From the NCBI RefSeq assembly GCF_000295955.2, contig NZ_ALXE01000028.1, positions 53,770-117,769 on the forward strand: a stretch of DNA of 64,000 nt, written 5' to 3'. Below are positions 27,421 through 35,265 of the stretch, in pieces. The position numbers and the translations under genes are program-made. This DNA comes from Pantoea sp. A4 (GTDB lineage Bacteria > Pseudomonadota > Gammaproteobacteria > Enterobacterales > Enterobacteriaceae). The notes under the pieces were generated by a model that did no database searches, had not been told where the DNA came from, and saw only the letters and a list, made by a program, of their open reading frames with translations. Position 1 is the stretch's first letter; each line of letters opens with the position of its first letter.

Positions 27421-28752
27421 TTACGGGTTGTGAGCTTCTGCGGCAGGTTTCATAAAGATGGCGGTTAAGGCAGAGATCAGACAGCCAGCCATCAGGTAAA
27501 TGGCTACGCTATGCCATTCACCGCCAAAGAATGCCAGCAGCCCGGCTGCAATAAACGGGGTAAACCCGCCGCCAACCACGCTGGCCACCTGATAGCCGAC
27601 ACCGGCACCGCTGTAGCGATAGCTTGCGCCAAACATTTCGGTGAACATCGGCTGTTGCACGCAAACTACCATGTCATGGGCGATGTTAGCCAACAGCAGT
27701 GAGAAGATCACGACGCCAACAATCGAACGCTGCTCCAGCGCCATAAAGAACGGGAAGGCGCTCACGGCGCCCAACAGGGCACCGACAATATAGATGCGGC
27801 GGCGACCGAAGCGGTCAGCCAGCCAGGCAAACAGCGGAATCGTCAGGCAACTGATGCCGCCAACCAGCAGGCCAATATTCAGAAACAGCTCGCGCGGCAG
27901 TCCGAGGTTCTGCGTGGAGTAGTTCAGAGCAAACGCCGTAACGATGTACATCGTCAGCAGTTCACACAGGCGCAGCGCAATAATTTTCAAAAATGCGCCC
28001 GGATGACGTAACAGGGCTTCAATCACCGGCAGTCGCTGTTTTTTCTGTTGCGGCTGTGCTTCTTTCGCCTGTTCAAATTCCGCTGACTCTTCCATGCCAT
28101 TACGGATCCACAACGCCACCAGCACCAGCAAAATGCTGAACAGGAACGGCAGACGCCAGCCCCAGCTTAAAAACTGCTCATTGGTGGTGTGGCTGCTGAT
28201 CAGGGAAACCAGCCCGGTGGCAAGCAGCAACCCAACGCCGTAACCTACCTGAATCCCGCTGCTGTAAAACGCCTTTTTGCCTGATGGCGCACTCTCCACC
28301 GCCAGCAGGGCCGCGCCGCCCCATTCACCGCCCACGGCAAAGCCCTGAATGGCACGCAGCGTAACCAGCAGGGCTGGTGCCCACCAGCCAATGGCAGAGA
28401 ACGAGGGCAGAATACCGATACAGGCGGTGGCACCACCCATCATCCATACGGTGAGCATCAGCATGCGTTTACGGCCGAGACGATCGCCAAAGTGACCAAA
28501 CACAATACCGCCCAGTGGGCGAAACAAGAAGCCGACACCAAAGGTGGCGAAAGCGGCTAAAGTCCCCATCGCTGGGCTGATCTGGGGGAAAAATTCACTG
28601 TTAAACACCAGTGCTGCGGTAATGCCATAGAGTAAGAAATCAAACCAGTCGACCACGGCACCGGCAAAACTGCCAAGGGCAGCACGTCGGGCGCGGTCTG
28701 ACGAAGGGGCATTCCCCTCATCAGGGCGAGGGGTAATGAGTGTGGAGTCCAT
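27421..28752 (-). CDS. shiA: Shikimate transporter ShiA (MHS family)
   Basis: 443 residues, twelve membrane helices. It is nearly collinear with E. coli ShiA from the start (MDSTLITPRPDEG, RARRAALGSFAGAVVDW) to the end (SGAGVGYQVASVVGGGFTPFIAA). Metabolite:H+ symporter family motifs are present: GHFGDRLGRKRMLMLT after helix 2 and ADRFGRRRIYIVG in the second half. It imports shikimate, a plant-derived aromatic precursor. In E. coli it lies in the same general region of the chromosome as the plaP-yeeA block. Confidence 0.93.
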   Translation of the reverse strand: MDSTLITPRPDEGNAPSSDRARRAALGSFAGAVVDWFDFLLYGITAALVFNSEFFPQISPAMGTLAAFATFGVGFLFRPLGGIVFGHFGDRLGRKRMLMLTVWMMGGATACIGILPSFSAIGWWAPALLVTLRAIQGFAVGGEWGGAALLAVESAPSGKKAFYSSGIQVGYGVGLLLATGLVSLISSHTTNEQFLSWGWRLPFLFSILLVLVALWIRNGMEESAEFEQAKEAQPQQKKQRLPVIEALLRHPGAFLKIIALRLCELLTMYIVTAFALNYSTQNLGLPRELFLNIGLLVGGISCLTIPLFAWLADRFGRRRIYIVGALLGAVSAFPFFMALEQRSIVGVVIFSLLLANIAHDMVVCVQQPMFTEMFGASYRYSGAGVGYQVASVVGGGFTPFIAAGLLAFFGGEWHSVAIYLMAGCLISALTAIFMKPAAEAHNP

Positions 28753-29217
28753 AATTGTCCTGTCCGTATCTCAAATTCTTTATGTATCAAAATGGTGGTG
28801 GCGGCTCATCTCGTATGTCTCGTACCCAGGGCGGCTTTTGGCATCAATACCCTGATGATGACGAGGAATATGCAGGCGATATGAGCGTTGCCAGGCCGAA
28901 CACTATACCCGCCAGCGCGGAAGCGGTGAAGCGAGGTGTGATCATTAACGGCATATTTGCGAGCCGGGTAGGGAAAGGGCTTGCAAAGGGTAAGGATGAT
29001 TCATCTACGCAGGTGATATATCGCCTAAAACTTGTCCAAATATGAGATTACGTGCGTAGTGGCAGCGGTGAAATAATCACGCTTAACAGGGGGATTTATA
29101 ATTCACACCTTCAGTTTCAGGCCAAATCACCGTCTCTCCGTGGCCGGTTTTGACTCGCGCAGGCGCTGGCTTTGCGGGTATAATCCGACAAATTTTTCAC
29201 AGGATTTACAGATAAAA
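28753..29217. other. Region between shiA and yaiL, with a doubtful small frame
   Basis: Contains the shiA promoter side and a 96-codon open frame (28755-29045, first ATG at 28782) beginning with a Gly/Ser-rich stretch MYQNGGGGSS. No ribosome site precedes it and I recognise no family. It could be a decayed gene start; I do not call it a gene. Confidence 0.4.
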
Positions 29218-29757
29218 ATGGCAAAACTTACTCTCCAGGAGCAGATGCTCAAAGCGGGTTTAGTCTCGAGTAAAAAAGTCGCCAAAGTGCAAAAGACGGC
29301 GAAAAAATCGCGTGTTCAGGCGCGTGAAGCGCGCGAAGCGGTTGAAGAGAATAAAAAAGCGCAGCTAGAGCGGGATAAACAGCTCAACGAGCAGATTAAA
29401 CAGGCCGCACAGGCCAAAGAGTATCAGGCGCAGGTTAAGCAGCTGATCGAAATGAACCGCATCACCGTGGCGAAAGGGGATATCAGTTTCAACTTCACGG
29501 ATAACAATCTGATTAAAAAAATGCTGGTTGATAAGCTGACGCAGACCCAACTGGTGAATGGGCGTCTGGCTATTGCCCGTTTGAGCATCGATAGCAACGG
29601 CGATGCGCAGTACGCCATTATCCCTGCCGTGGTGGCGGATAAAATCGCGCAGCGTGATGCCAGCAGCATCGTGCTGCACAGCGTATTAAGTCAGGAAGCT
29701 GAGGATGAAGATGACCCGTACGCCGACTTCAAAGTGCCTGACGATCTGATGTGGTAA
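29218..29757 (+). CDS. yaiL: DUF2058 family protein YaiL
   Basis: 179 residues from ATG at 29218, the E. coli YaiL length; the frame upstream (from 29140) has no conservation. The first third is a charged helix (residues 15-75, KKSRVQAREAREAVEENKKAQ) likely to be a coiled coil, then GDISFNFTDNNLIKKMLVDKLTQ and the acidic end DEDDPYADFKVPDDLMW. Nucleoprotein/polynucleotide-associated annotation exists for the family, but a function has not been established. Confidence 0.92.
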   Translation: MAKLTLQEQMLKAGLVSSKKVAKVQKTAKKSRVQAREAREAVEENKKAQLERDKQLNEQIKQAAQAKEYQAQVKQLIEMNRITVAKGDISFNFTDNNLIKKMLVDKLTQTQLVNGRLAIARLSIDSNGDAQYAIIPAVVADKIAQRDASSIVLHSVLSQEAEDEDDPYADFKVPDDLMW

Positions 29758-29791
29758 ATCGCCAATCGTCATGTCGGTTATGACGTGAATG

Positions 29792-30484
29792 TCAGAACGG
29801 GCTGAGATTGCGGGCGTGAATCTGCTCGCCACTCACCGGATGGACAAAATCCAGTGCGCTGGCGTGCAGCATCAGACGAGGTGGCTGCCCGGCGCTGATT
29901 AGCCCGCCGTACAGGTCGCAGCCGAGAATCGGGTGGCCCAACTGCTGGCAGTGAATACGTAGCTGATGCGTGCGCCCGGTTTCTGGCATTAACTGCACCC
30001 GCGTCAACGGCATTGGCGCTTCTCCTGCGGTTTGACGAGACTCACGCGCTACCACCTGATAGCGAGAACGCGCCGGTTTGCCGTTCAGCGCGCAGATGGA
30101 CATCAGCGGAAACAGCGCCGGATCTTTGGCAATAGGCGCATCAATCACCCCTTCATTATCCGTCAGGTGGCCGCACACCAGCGCCGTATAAACCTTCGTT
30201 ACGCTCCGCTGACTGAACTGCTGACACAGTGCCGCATTTATCGCTTTATTGCGCGCGATCACCATCAACCCGGATGTACCAAAATCAAGGCGATGCACCA
30301 GGGTACAGCCCGGAAACTGCTGCACCAGGCGGTGATGCACCGAATCGAGATTCAGCGGATTTTTCCCCGAGAGGCTTAGCAGTCCGGTCGGCTTGTTGAT
30401 CAGCACCAGGTGTTCATCCTGATAGAGAATCTCTATTTCGGCATGGCAGGGTGGGGCAATAAAGTTATCAATGATCGTCGACAT
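29792..30484 (-). CDS. RluA family pseudouridine synthase
   Basis: 230 residues. The catalytic motif HRLDFGTSGLMV carries the nucleophilic Asp (about residue 66), and the RluA-type motifs LINKPTGLLSL, VYTALVCG and GRTHQLRIHCQQLGHPILGCDLYG are in order. It isomerises uridine in rRNA or tRNA. No S4 domain. It differs clearly from E. coli RluA itself, so the target uridine is unassigned. Convergent with yaiL. Confidence 0.87.
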   Translation of the reverse strand: MSTIIDNFIAPPCHAEIEILYQDEHLVLINKPTGLLSLSGKNPLNLDSVHHRLVQQFPGCTLVHRLDFGTSGLMVIARNKAINAALCQQFSQRSVTKVYTALVCGHLTDNEGVIDAPIAKDPALFPLMSICALNGKPARSRYQVVARESRQTAGEAPMPLTRVQLMPETGRTHQLRIHCQQLGHPILGCDLYGGLISAGQPPRLMLHASALDFVHPVSGEQIHARNLSPF

Positions 30485-30694
30485 CTGGCTGCAAGGCTGG
30501 CAAGTGGGGGGCGGATAGTAACCAATTTTGCGCGACCTGGCGAATCAGACTGTGGCTGTCGCTTTTTTATCAACCTCCTCGCACCGCTGAAATTTTTCGT
30601 CCAGACTTACTGCAAAGGCGTAGTCTGCGCGGGCGTTGTGCTTTACACTGCGCGCTGCAAAAAACTGAGTAGATTAACGATTAAACAGGCGGTA

Positions 30695-31177
30695 ATGGCG
30701 ATGAAAGGTACGATCACAACCTGGTTTGCAGATAAAGGTTTTGGCTTTATCAAAGATGAAGAGGGCGAAAACCGCTATTTTCATGTGATTAAGGTCGCCA
30801 ACCCTGAACTGATCAAGAAAGATGCAGCGGTGACGTTTGAACCGACCACCAACAACAAAGGGTTGTCAGCCTTTGCGGTTAAAGTGGTGCCAGACAGCAA
30901 ATATATCTACATTGCGGGCGAGCGTCTGAAGCTCACCTCAATTAAGTCTTACCTGGTGTACAGTGAAGACGTGCCAGTAGAAACGCGTATTGATAAAGAA
31001 AACCCGGTGCTGTCGGTGGGGATTCTGATGAACAGCATCAAGCCGAAAACCTCAGTACAGCCGGATGAAACGCGTTCGCTGAAAAAACTGGCGATCAACA
31101 CCTTCCAGGGCACGACGCTTATCTTCACCGCTGATGAGATCGACATCGACAGCACCGTGAAAATGCTCAAGCTCTGA
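30695..31177 (+). CDS. Cold-shock-domain protein with a C-terminal extension
   Basis: 160 residues from ATG at 30695 (a second ATG at 30701 is equally possible; the upstream open frame from 30410 is antisense to the pseudouridine synthase gene and not conserved-looking). The N-terminal CSD has GTITTWFADKGFGFIKDEEGENRYFHVIKV, with the RNP1-like KGFGFIKD and RNP2-like YFHVIKV motifs that bind single-stranded nucleic acid. The remaining 90 residues (YIYIAGERLKLTSIKSYLVYSE and following) are a second domain I cannot name. Probable RNA-binding protein. Confidence 0.78.
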   Translation: MAMKGTITTWFADKGFGFIKDEEGENRYFHVIKVANPELIKKDAAVTFEPTTNNKGLSAFAVKVVPDSKYIYIAGERLKLTSIKSYLVYSEDVPVETRIDKENPVLSVGILMNSIKPKTSVQPDETRSLKKLAINTFQGTTLIFTADEIDIDSTVKMLKL

Positions 31178-31225
31178 TAGTATTCAGGCGGTAACAGATT
31201 GACGTTTTAACTTAAGGGGCGCGCT

Positions 31226-31471
31226 ATGAGCAACCAGGTACCAATCAAATATTTTGATATCGCAGATGACTATATTGACGAGTCTGCTAAGCCCGTCAGC
31301 GAGCCAGAGCGTGAAGCGCTGGCGCGTTATTTCGAGCTGCTGATCACCCGTTTAAACAACAACGAAGAGATTAGCGAAGAAGCACAGCACGAGATGGCAG
31401 CGGAAGCGGGCCTGGCAGCACAGTACATTGATGACGTGGCTAACTTCCTCAATCAATGGGGCAACGAATAA
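31226..31471 (+). CDS. ymjA: DUF2543 family protein YmjA
   Basis: 81 residues, the same length as E. coli YmjA and collinear with it: [11 protein letters not shown] near the start, [30 protein letters not shown] in the middle, FLNQWGNE at the end. Small acidic, helical, soluble protein of unknown function. It follows the cold-shock gene by 48 nt with its own aagggg ribosome site, and a terminator follows. Confidence 0.9.
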   Translation: MSNQVPIKYFDIADDYIDESAKPVSEPEREALARYFELLITRLNNNEEISEEAQHEMAAEAGLAAQYIDDVANFLNQWGNE

Positions 31472-31484
31472 TCTTTGTTGCTTT

Positions 31485-31520
31485 AAGCGGGCCGCTGCGG
31501 TTAGAGGCTGCCCGCTTTTC
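31485..31520. terminator. Terminator between ymjA and the LysE-type exporter
   Basis: Stem aagcgggc (31485-31492) and gcccgctt (31510-31517) followed by tttc, between the convergent ymjA and LysE-family genes. It also marks the left border of the AT-rich biosynthetic operon. Confidence 0.65.
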
Positions 31521-31525
31521 CCCGG

Positions 31526-32155
31526 TTATAGCGTCTTCGCAACCATACCAAAAGCTGCCAACAGCATGATAGCGCCTGCGGTTCGGAACAGCACTTGCTG
31601 TGCTTTGGCACTGGCGAGGAAGCGGCGAATCTTAAGTGCAGCGAGAATAAACGCCGAACCCACCACCAGCAGCACCAGCAGTGTCAGCGGTACTAACATC
31701 CCTCCCCAAATCTGCATGGATACCTGATCCAGCGAAATCACCAGCGGCAGAATAGCCAGATAAAACGCAATGGTTTTCGGGTTTCCCAGCGTGATTGTCA
31801 AACCAGACAGCCAGGCAGAGGCCAGCTCTTGTTTTGTCGCTTTCTGGTCAATGCTTATCGCCTGCGGTTTATAGCGCCAGAACTGCCATGCCAGCAGACA
31901 TAAATAGAGAGATGCCGCCCAGTTAATCAGGGTAAATACCGAGGTGTAACTGTGTGCAATAACAGCCAGACCAAATACCGCAATCGACAGATAAATTAAA
32001 TCGCCCAGTATTAATCCCGCGAGCATGGTAAACCCAGTGATGGCTCCACCGCTGACGCTACGCGCGACAAGGGCCGTCATACCGGGGCCGGGAATGGCAG
32101 CAGCTAAGCCGAGAGCAGCCACATAAGAGAGTATTTGTGCGGTTCCTAACATCAT
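31526..32155 (-). CDS. LysE/RhtB family amino acid exporter
   Basis: 209 residues with six predicted membrane helices. The family signature GLAAAIPGPGMTALVARSVSGGAITGF is at residues 17-43, and TLGNPKTIAFYLAILPLV in the second half. Members export lysine, homoserine, threonine or other amino acids. Two ATGs (32155, 32152) follow an agga site. Last gene of an eight-gene operon whose other members look like makers of an unusual amino acid, so it is the likely export step (inference). Confidence 0.88.
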   Translation of the reverse strand: MMLGTAQILSYVAALGLAAAIPGPGMTALVARSVSGGAITGFTMLAGLILGDLIYLSIAVFGLAVIAHSYTSVFTLINWAASLYLCLLAWQFWRYKPQAISIDQKATKQELASAWLSGLTITLGNPKTIAFYLAILPLVISLDQVSMQIWGGMLVPLTLLVLLVVGSAFILAALKIRRFLASAKAQQVLFRTAGAIMLLAAFGMVAKTL

Positions 32156-32174
32156 TATTCCTGTTAAAAATTCA

Positions 32175-33131
32175 TTAGATTAAAGGCTGTAACTGACTCA
32201 CGATTGCACGAGAAAAAACCAGATCCTGAACGGCCAGACCTACAGATTTGAATAACGTGCGTGGCAATTTAACGACAAATGGCTTTAAATCGGAGGTGAG
32301 CAATTCACCTATTTCAATTCCCATGTCAGTGGGTGTGATAAACCCCTGTTCTTTTGCCTGAATCAGACAACTGGAGGCGTTCCATACCGCTTCCCGTGAA
32401 TCTACATACAATTTTGTCGCAGAATAAATATCCGGCCCTAATTCCTGAAAACCGAACGCCGAAGCGCCAACAGCATTAATATGACAATGATCGGGAAGAT
32501 CATTAGCATGCAGGAAAGGCTCCTTTGACGCGGTGACGGTACAGATAATGTCAGCATCCGAAACCGCTTGAGCCGGTGTCATCGCTACCGTCACGGGCAG
32601 CCCAGTATGCTGACGACACCAGTCAGCGAAAATGGCAGCGCTGGTTGTATTTCTGCCCCAAACGGTAATCTGACGTAGCGAGCGGATCTCCATCATCAGT
32701 AAAACGTGTTTTTTTGCCTGCACGCCAGTCCCTAAAATAGCGAGATGACTGGCATTTTCTGGGGCCAGAATGTCGGTAGCGACAGCAGATGCGGCCGCAG
32801 TGCGCAATTCCGTTACCGAAGCTGCGTCAACGAGCACCATATCTTCATGATTAGAAGCACCATACAGCAGAATACAGCCTTCATGGGATGAGCGTTGATG
32901 GCTTCGGCTGAAATCAACTTTTACCGTTTTTAGGCCAAAGCCAGCATAGGGACCTTCACTAATATATGCGGGCATCGTCCCCATCATGCTGCTTTGCTCA
33001 GAGACAATAACGCTGCGTAATGTCTGTTTGACTTTTCCGTTGCTGAACAGGGAGAAAGCATCCCGGCTCAATTGTAGACATTTTGCGTAGGATAACGCTT
33101 GTTGAACACGTTTACGGTCAATAAATTGCAT
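32175..33131 (-). CDS. Ornithine cyclodeaminase / mu-crystallin family enzyme
   Basis: 318 residues from ATG at 33131 (agggga site). MQFIDRKRVQQALSY starts the dimerisation domain; the NAD-binding Rossmann motif HLAILGTGVQAKKHVLLM is near residue 130, and LVDAASVTELRTAAASAVATDIL is the family's substrate-loop region. The family covers ornithine and lysine cyclodeaminases, alanine dehydrogenases and imine (ketimine) reductases. In this operon it may reduce an imine or interconvert a keto acid and an amino acid; the exact reaction is not deducible. Codon use and AT content match its operon neighbours. Confidence 0.85.
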   Translation of the reverse strand: MQFIDRKRVQQALSYAKCLQLSRDAFSLFSNGKVKQTLRSVIVSEQSSMMGTMPAYISEGPYAGFGLKTVKVDFSRSHQRSSHEGCILLYGASNHEDMVLVDAASVTELRTAAASAVATDILAPENASHLAILGTGVQAKKHVLLMMEIRSLRQITVWGRNTTSAAIFADWCRQHTGLPVTVAMTPAQAVSDADIICTVTASKEPFLHANDLPDHCHINAVGASAFGFQELGPDIYSATKLYVDSREAVWNASSCLIQAKEQGFITPTDMGIEIGELLTSDLKPFVVKLPRTLFKSVGLAVQDLVFSRAIVSQLQPLI

Positions 33132-33147
33132 GATAGATCCCCTGTGA

Positions 33148-33693
33148 TTAACGTGCCGGGGCGGACTGGAATTGCGGTTCAATCTGAGTATGGGCAAGAC
33201 TATTCAGAAGTGTTGACATGGTCTTTTGCGATACACCCAAAATGACATCCAGCACGTTCTGTGCGCTATATCCCGCGGCCAGAACCTCTTCTACCGCTAT
33301 TGGCGGTATCTGGCCTTGTGCTAAAACGACCTGGCGCGTGAAGCGATAGAGCGCTGCTAACTTGGCGGGAAGTGATTCAGGATCCTGAGCAAGTGCATGT
33401 AACACTTGCTCAGGCACATTTTTATGCTGGGCGATCCAGTTATGCGCCTGAACCGTGTAATCACACTGATTCAGTGTGCCAGTGGTGATCCAGACAATTG
33501 CACGTTCCTCTTCACTCAGAGAACACTGAGAAAAGGCATCATGTGCGTACTGATAGGATGAAAGTAATGCGGGTGATTCCGCCATAAAGGCACTTTGTCT
33601 TGGGATCCAGCCAAAACCATCAATTGAACTTTGAAGTAAAGGGCGGCTGGCGGCGGGTGCACTGTCGATATCATGCAAAGTTAATAAATTCAT
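33148..33693 (-). CDS. AhpD-like / carboxymuconolactone decarboxylase family protein with an altered CxxC
   Basis: 181 residues, all helical. The AhpD-like core is ERAIVWITTGTLNQCDYTVQAH: Glu, Cys77, and His84 are in place, but the second cysteine of the usual CxxC pair is Thr80. True AhpD-type disulfide reductase activity is therefore doubtful; a non-redox role, such as isomerase or decarboxylase, is possible. The gene sits between the decarboxylase-like and cyclodeaminase-like genes, 16 nt from each. Confidence 0.78.
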   Translation of the reverse strand: MNLLTLHDIDSAPAASRPLLQSSIDGFGWIPRQSAFMAESPALLSSYQYAHDAFSQCSLSEEERAIVWITTGTLNQCDYTVQAHNWIAQHKNVPEQVLHALAQDPESLPAKLAALYRFTRQVVLAQGQIPPIAVEEVLAAGYSAQNVLDVILGVSQKTMSTLLNSLAHTQIEPQFQSAPAR

Positions 33694-33709
33694 TTTAGGC
33701 CTTTAGTCA

Positions 33710-34291
33710 TTATTGAGTATGAGAAGCAAAAACAGACCACAGCATGTGAATCGGTCTTGTTCGTGAGATGAACTTCAATTTGTGTAATTTCGCTGCTATT
33801 TCTGTCGTTAACGCAACATCAGCCTCACCGGATAATACGGCCTTTGCTGCCGCACTGGTGGAAGGCATCTCTATGATTTTTTCAATCAACATCCCATCCG
33901 GCAATAACTCTTCAATTAATGGAATTGGGGCTGGATGTGTGGCAATGCTCAGCGGCCTTTGGGGTAATGCGCTATTTGACACTATCCCATAAAGGGGCGT
34001 GTCATAAAGGAAAGTGGCCAGTAGTTGTAAGCGGGTATCCATATAAAAGTCATTAATTTTTGGATAGGCATTGGCAACAATTAAAATCCCTTTCATTTCC
34101 TTTATATTATTTCTTGCTAACTCATAGGAATCGTTGAGGTGAATGCCGTGTGAACTATTGGTGTAATTCTTACTCATCCAGCTGTGAAAGAATTCTGATG
34201 CGTATTCACTGCTTGTTCCAGAAGGTCCAAGCGTATGAATAGGGCAATTAACGACATTATCTAATCCCATGTCTAAGAAATGATGGTTCAT
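33710..34291 (-). CDS. BacA-like prephenate decarboxylase (prephenate dehydratase fold)
   Basis: 193 residues; aggtgg site. The N-terminal TLGPSGTSSEYASEFF (20-35) is the prephenate-binding start of the dehydratase fold. The protein then follows the bacilysin enzyme BacA as I remember it: NAYPKINDFYMDTRLQLLATFLYDTPLYGIV (74-104), THPAPIPLIEELLP, STSAAAKAVLSGEADVALTTE (144-164) and the end IHMLWSVFA. The Thr-Arg-Phe motif of true dehydratases is replaced at the end by MLWSVF. BacA-type enzymes decarboxylate prephenate without aromatising it. No ACT regulatory domain. It implies a shikimate-derived, non-aromatic product. Comparison is from memory. Confidence 0.75.
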   Translation of the reverse strand: MNHHFLDMGLDNVVNCPIHTLGPSGTSSEYASEFFHSWMSKNYTNSSHGIHLNDSYELARNNIKEMKGILIVANAYPKINDFYMDTRLQLLATFLYDTPLYGIVSNSALPQRPLSIATHPAPIPLIEELLPDGMLIEKIIEMPSTSAAAKAVLSGEADVALTTEIAAKLHKLKFISRTRPIHMLWSVFASHTQ

Positions 34292-34299
34292 TTTTCCAC

Positions 34300-35265
34300 C
34301 TAATTATTAATTGAATAGATCGATGTTAACCAATGATTGTAATCACTCAGCTCACCACGAACAATTTTCTGATAAACGGTTTTTATTTTGATTGCAATAC
34401 TGTCATTATCTGTACTTCTAAGATGATGAAAATCGATTTTAGAGACAGGAGATATTTCAACGCCCGTACCAGTTAAAAAACATTCGTCAGCAGTCAATAG
34501 TTCAGACGGTAAAATGTCTCTTTCTTCTACAGTTAGATCCAAATATTGTTTGGCAAGTGTGATGACGGTGTCACGAGTGATGCCTTCCAGAATGTTAGCT
34601 GTGACAGGGGGGGTGATGAGTTTTTTATTTTTAACAATAAAAACGTTAGAAGTCGTGGCTTCTGCGACATAACCTGAATGGTTGAGCATGATCGCATCGT
34701 TATAACCTCCATTCATGGCGGCTTCCATTGCCAGAGCAGAATTTACATAGCTGCCGGTAATTTTTGCTCTTGCTGGAATAGCATTGTCCGCAACACGACG
34801 CCATCCGGAAATCGTACAGGTTAGGCCATCCTGTTTCACATAGGTCTGCATATCTAGACTATTAACAGATAATCCGCTACTCACGCCAGAAAGTTTCACT
34901 CCAAAGCCACTTCCTGGAAGAAGGTTGCGTTTATAGGCAATCGGCCTGATGTAACAATCCCCGCTGGTATGATTTCTGTGTAGCAGCGACTGTATTATTT
35001 CTTTTAATGCCTGTTGGTCAGGTAAGTCGTTAATCATAAGTATCGATGCTGACTGATGAAGTCGATTAATATGTTCATCTAAGCGAAAGATATTCACCTG
35101 ACCATCGGAATGACTTTTATAACCGCGAATCCCTTCAAATACTGAGGTGCCATAATTAAATGCCTGGGTGGTAATAGGGAGGACGGCATCTTTGGCTTCA
35201 ACAAATTCTCCTTCAAGATAACTCCATTGATGGTGTCCTTTCTTTTCTGTTGACGTACTACTCAT
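34300..35265 (-). CDS. Branched-chain-type aminotransferase (PLP fold class IV)
   Basis: 321 residues; ATGA overlap with the ligase gene. IlvE-like: QAFNYGTSVFEGIRGY (34-49), SGDCYIRPIAYK, the PLP lysine in ARAKITGSYVNSALAMEAA (about 166) and SGYVAEATTSNVFIVKNKKLITPP. The family transfers an amino group from glutamate to 2-keto acids. Near a prephenate decarboxylase it could aminate the dihydro-hydroxyphenylpyruvate product, as BacF does (by a different fold) in bacilysin synthesis. Enterobacteria have a housekeeping ilvE elsewhere; this AT-rich paralogue is cluster-specific. Confidence 0.87.
   Translation of the reverse strand: MSSTSTEKKGHHQWSYLEGEFVEAKDAVLPITTQAFNYGTSVFEGIRGYKSHSDGQVNIFRLDEHINRLHQSASILMINDLPDQQALKEIIQSLLHRNHTSGDCYIRPIAYKRNLLPGSGFGVKLSGVSSGLSVNSLDMQTYVKQDGLTCTISGWRRVADNAIPARAKITGSYVNSALAMEAAMNGGYNDAIMLNHSGYVAEATTSNVFIVKNKKLITPPVTANILEGITRDTVITLAKQYLDLTVEERDILPSELLTADECFLTGTGVEISPVSKIDFHHLRSTDNDSIAIKIKTVYQKIVRGELSDYNHWLTSIYSINN

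Noticed and set aside
27421..27440. lac-operator-like half-site gttgtgagc
   Set aside because: It lies inside the shiA coding end, lacks the second half-site and is far from any promoter.
28755..29045. 96-codon frame between shiA and yaiL as a bacteriocin N-terminal remnant
   Set aside because: The Gly-rich start is suggestive but there is no ribosome site and nothing recognisable downstream.
30410..30694. Extended N terminus for the cold-shock-domain protein
   Set aside because: The extension is antisense to the pseudouridine synthase start and has no cold-shock-family residues; the domain starts at the internal ATG.
33710..34291. Prephenate dehydratase (PheA type)
   Set aside because: No ACT domain and no TRF motif; the overall pattern fits BacA-type decarboxylases better.
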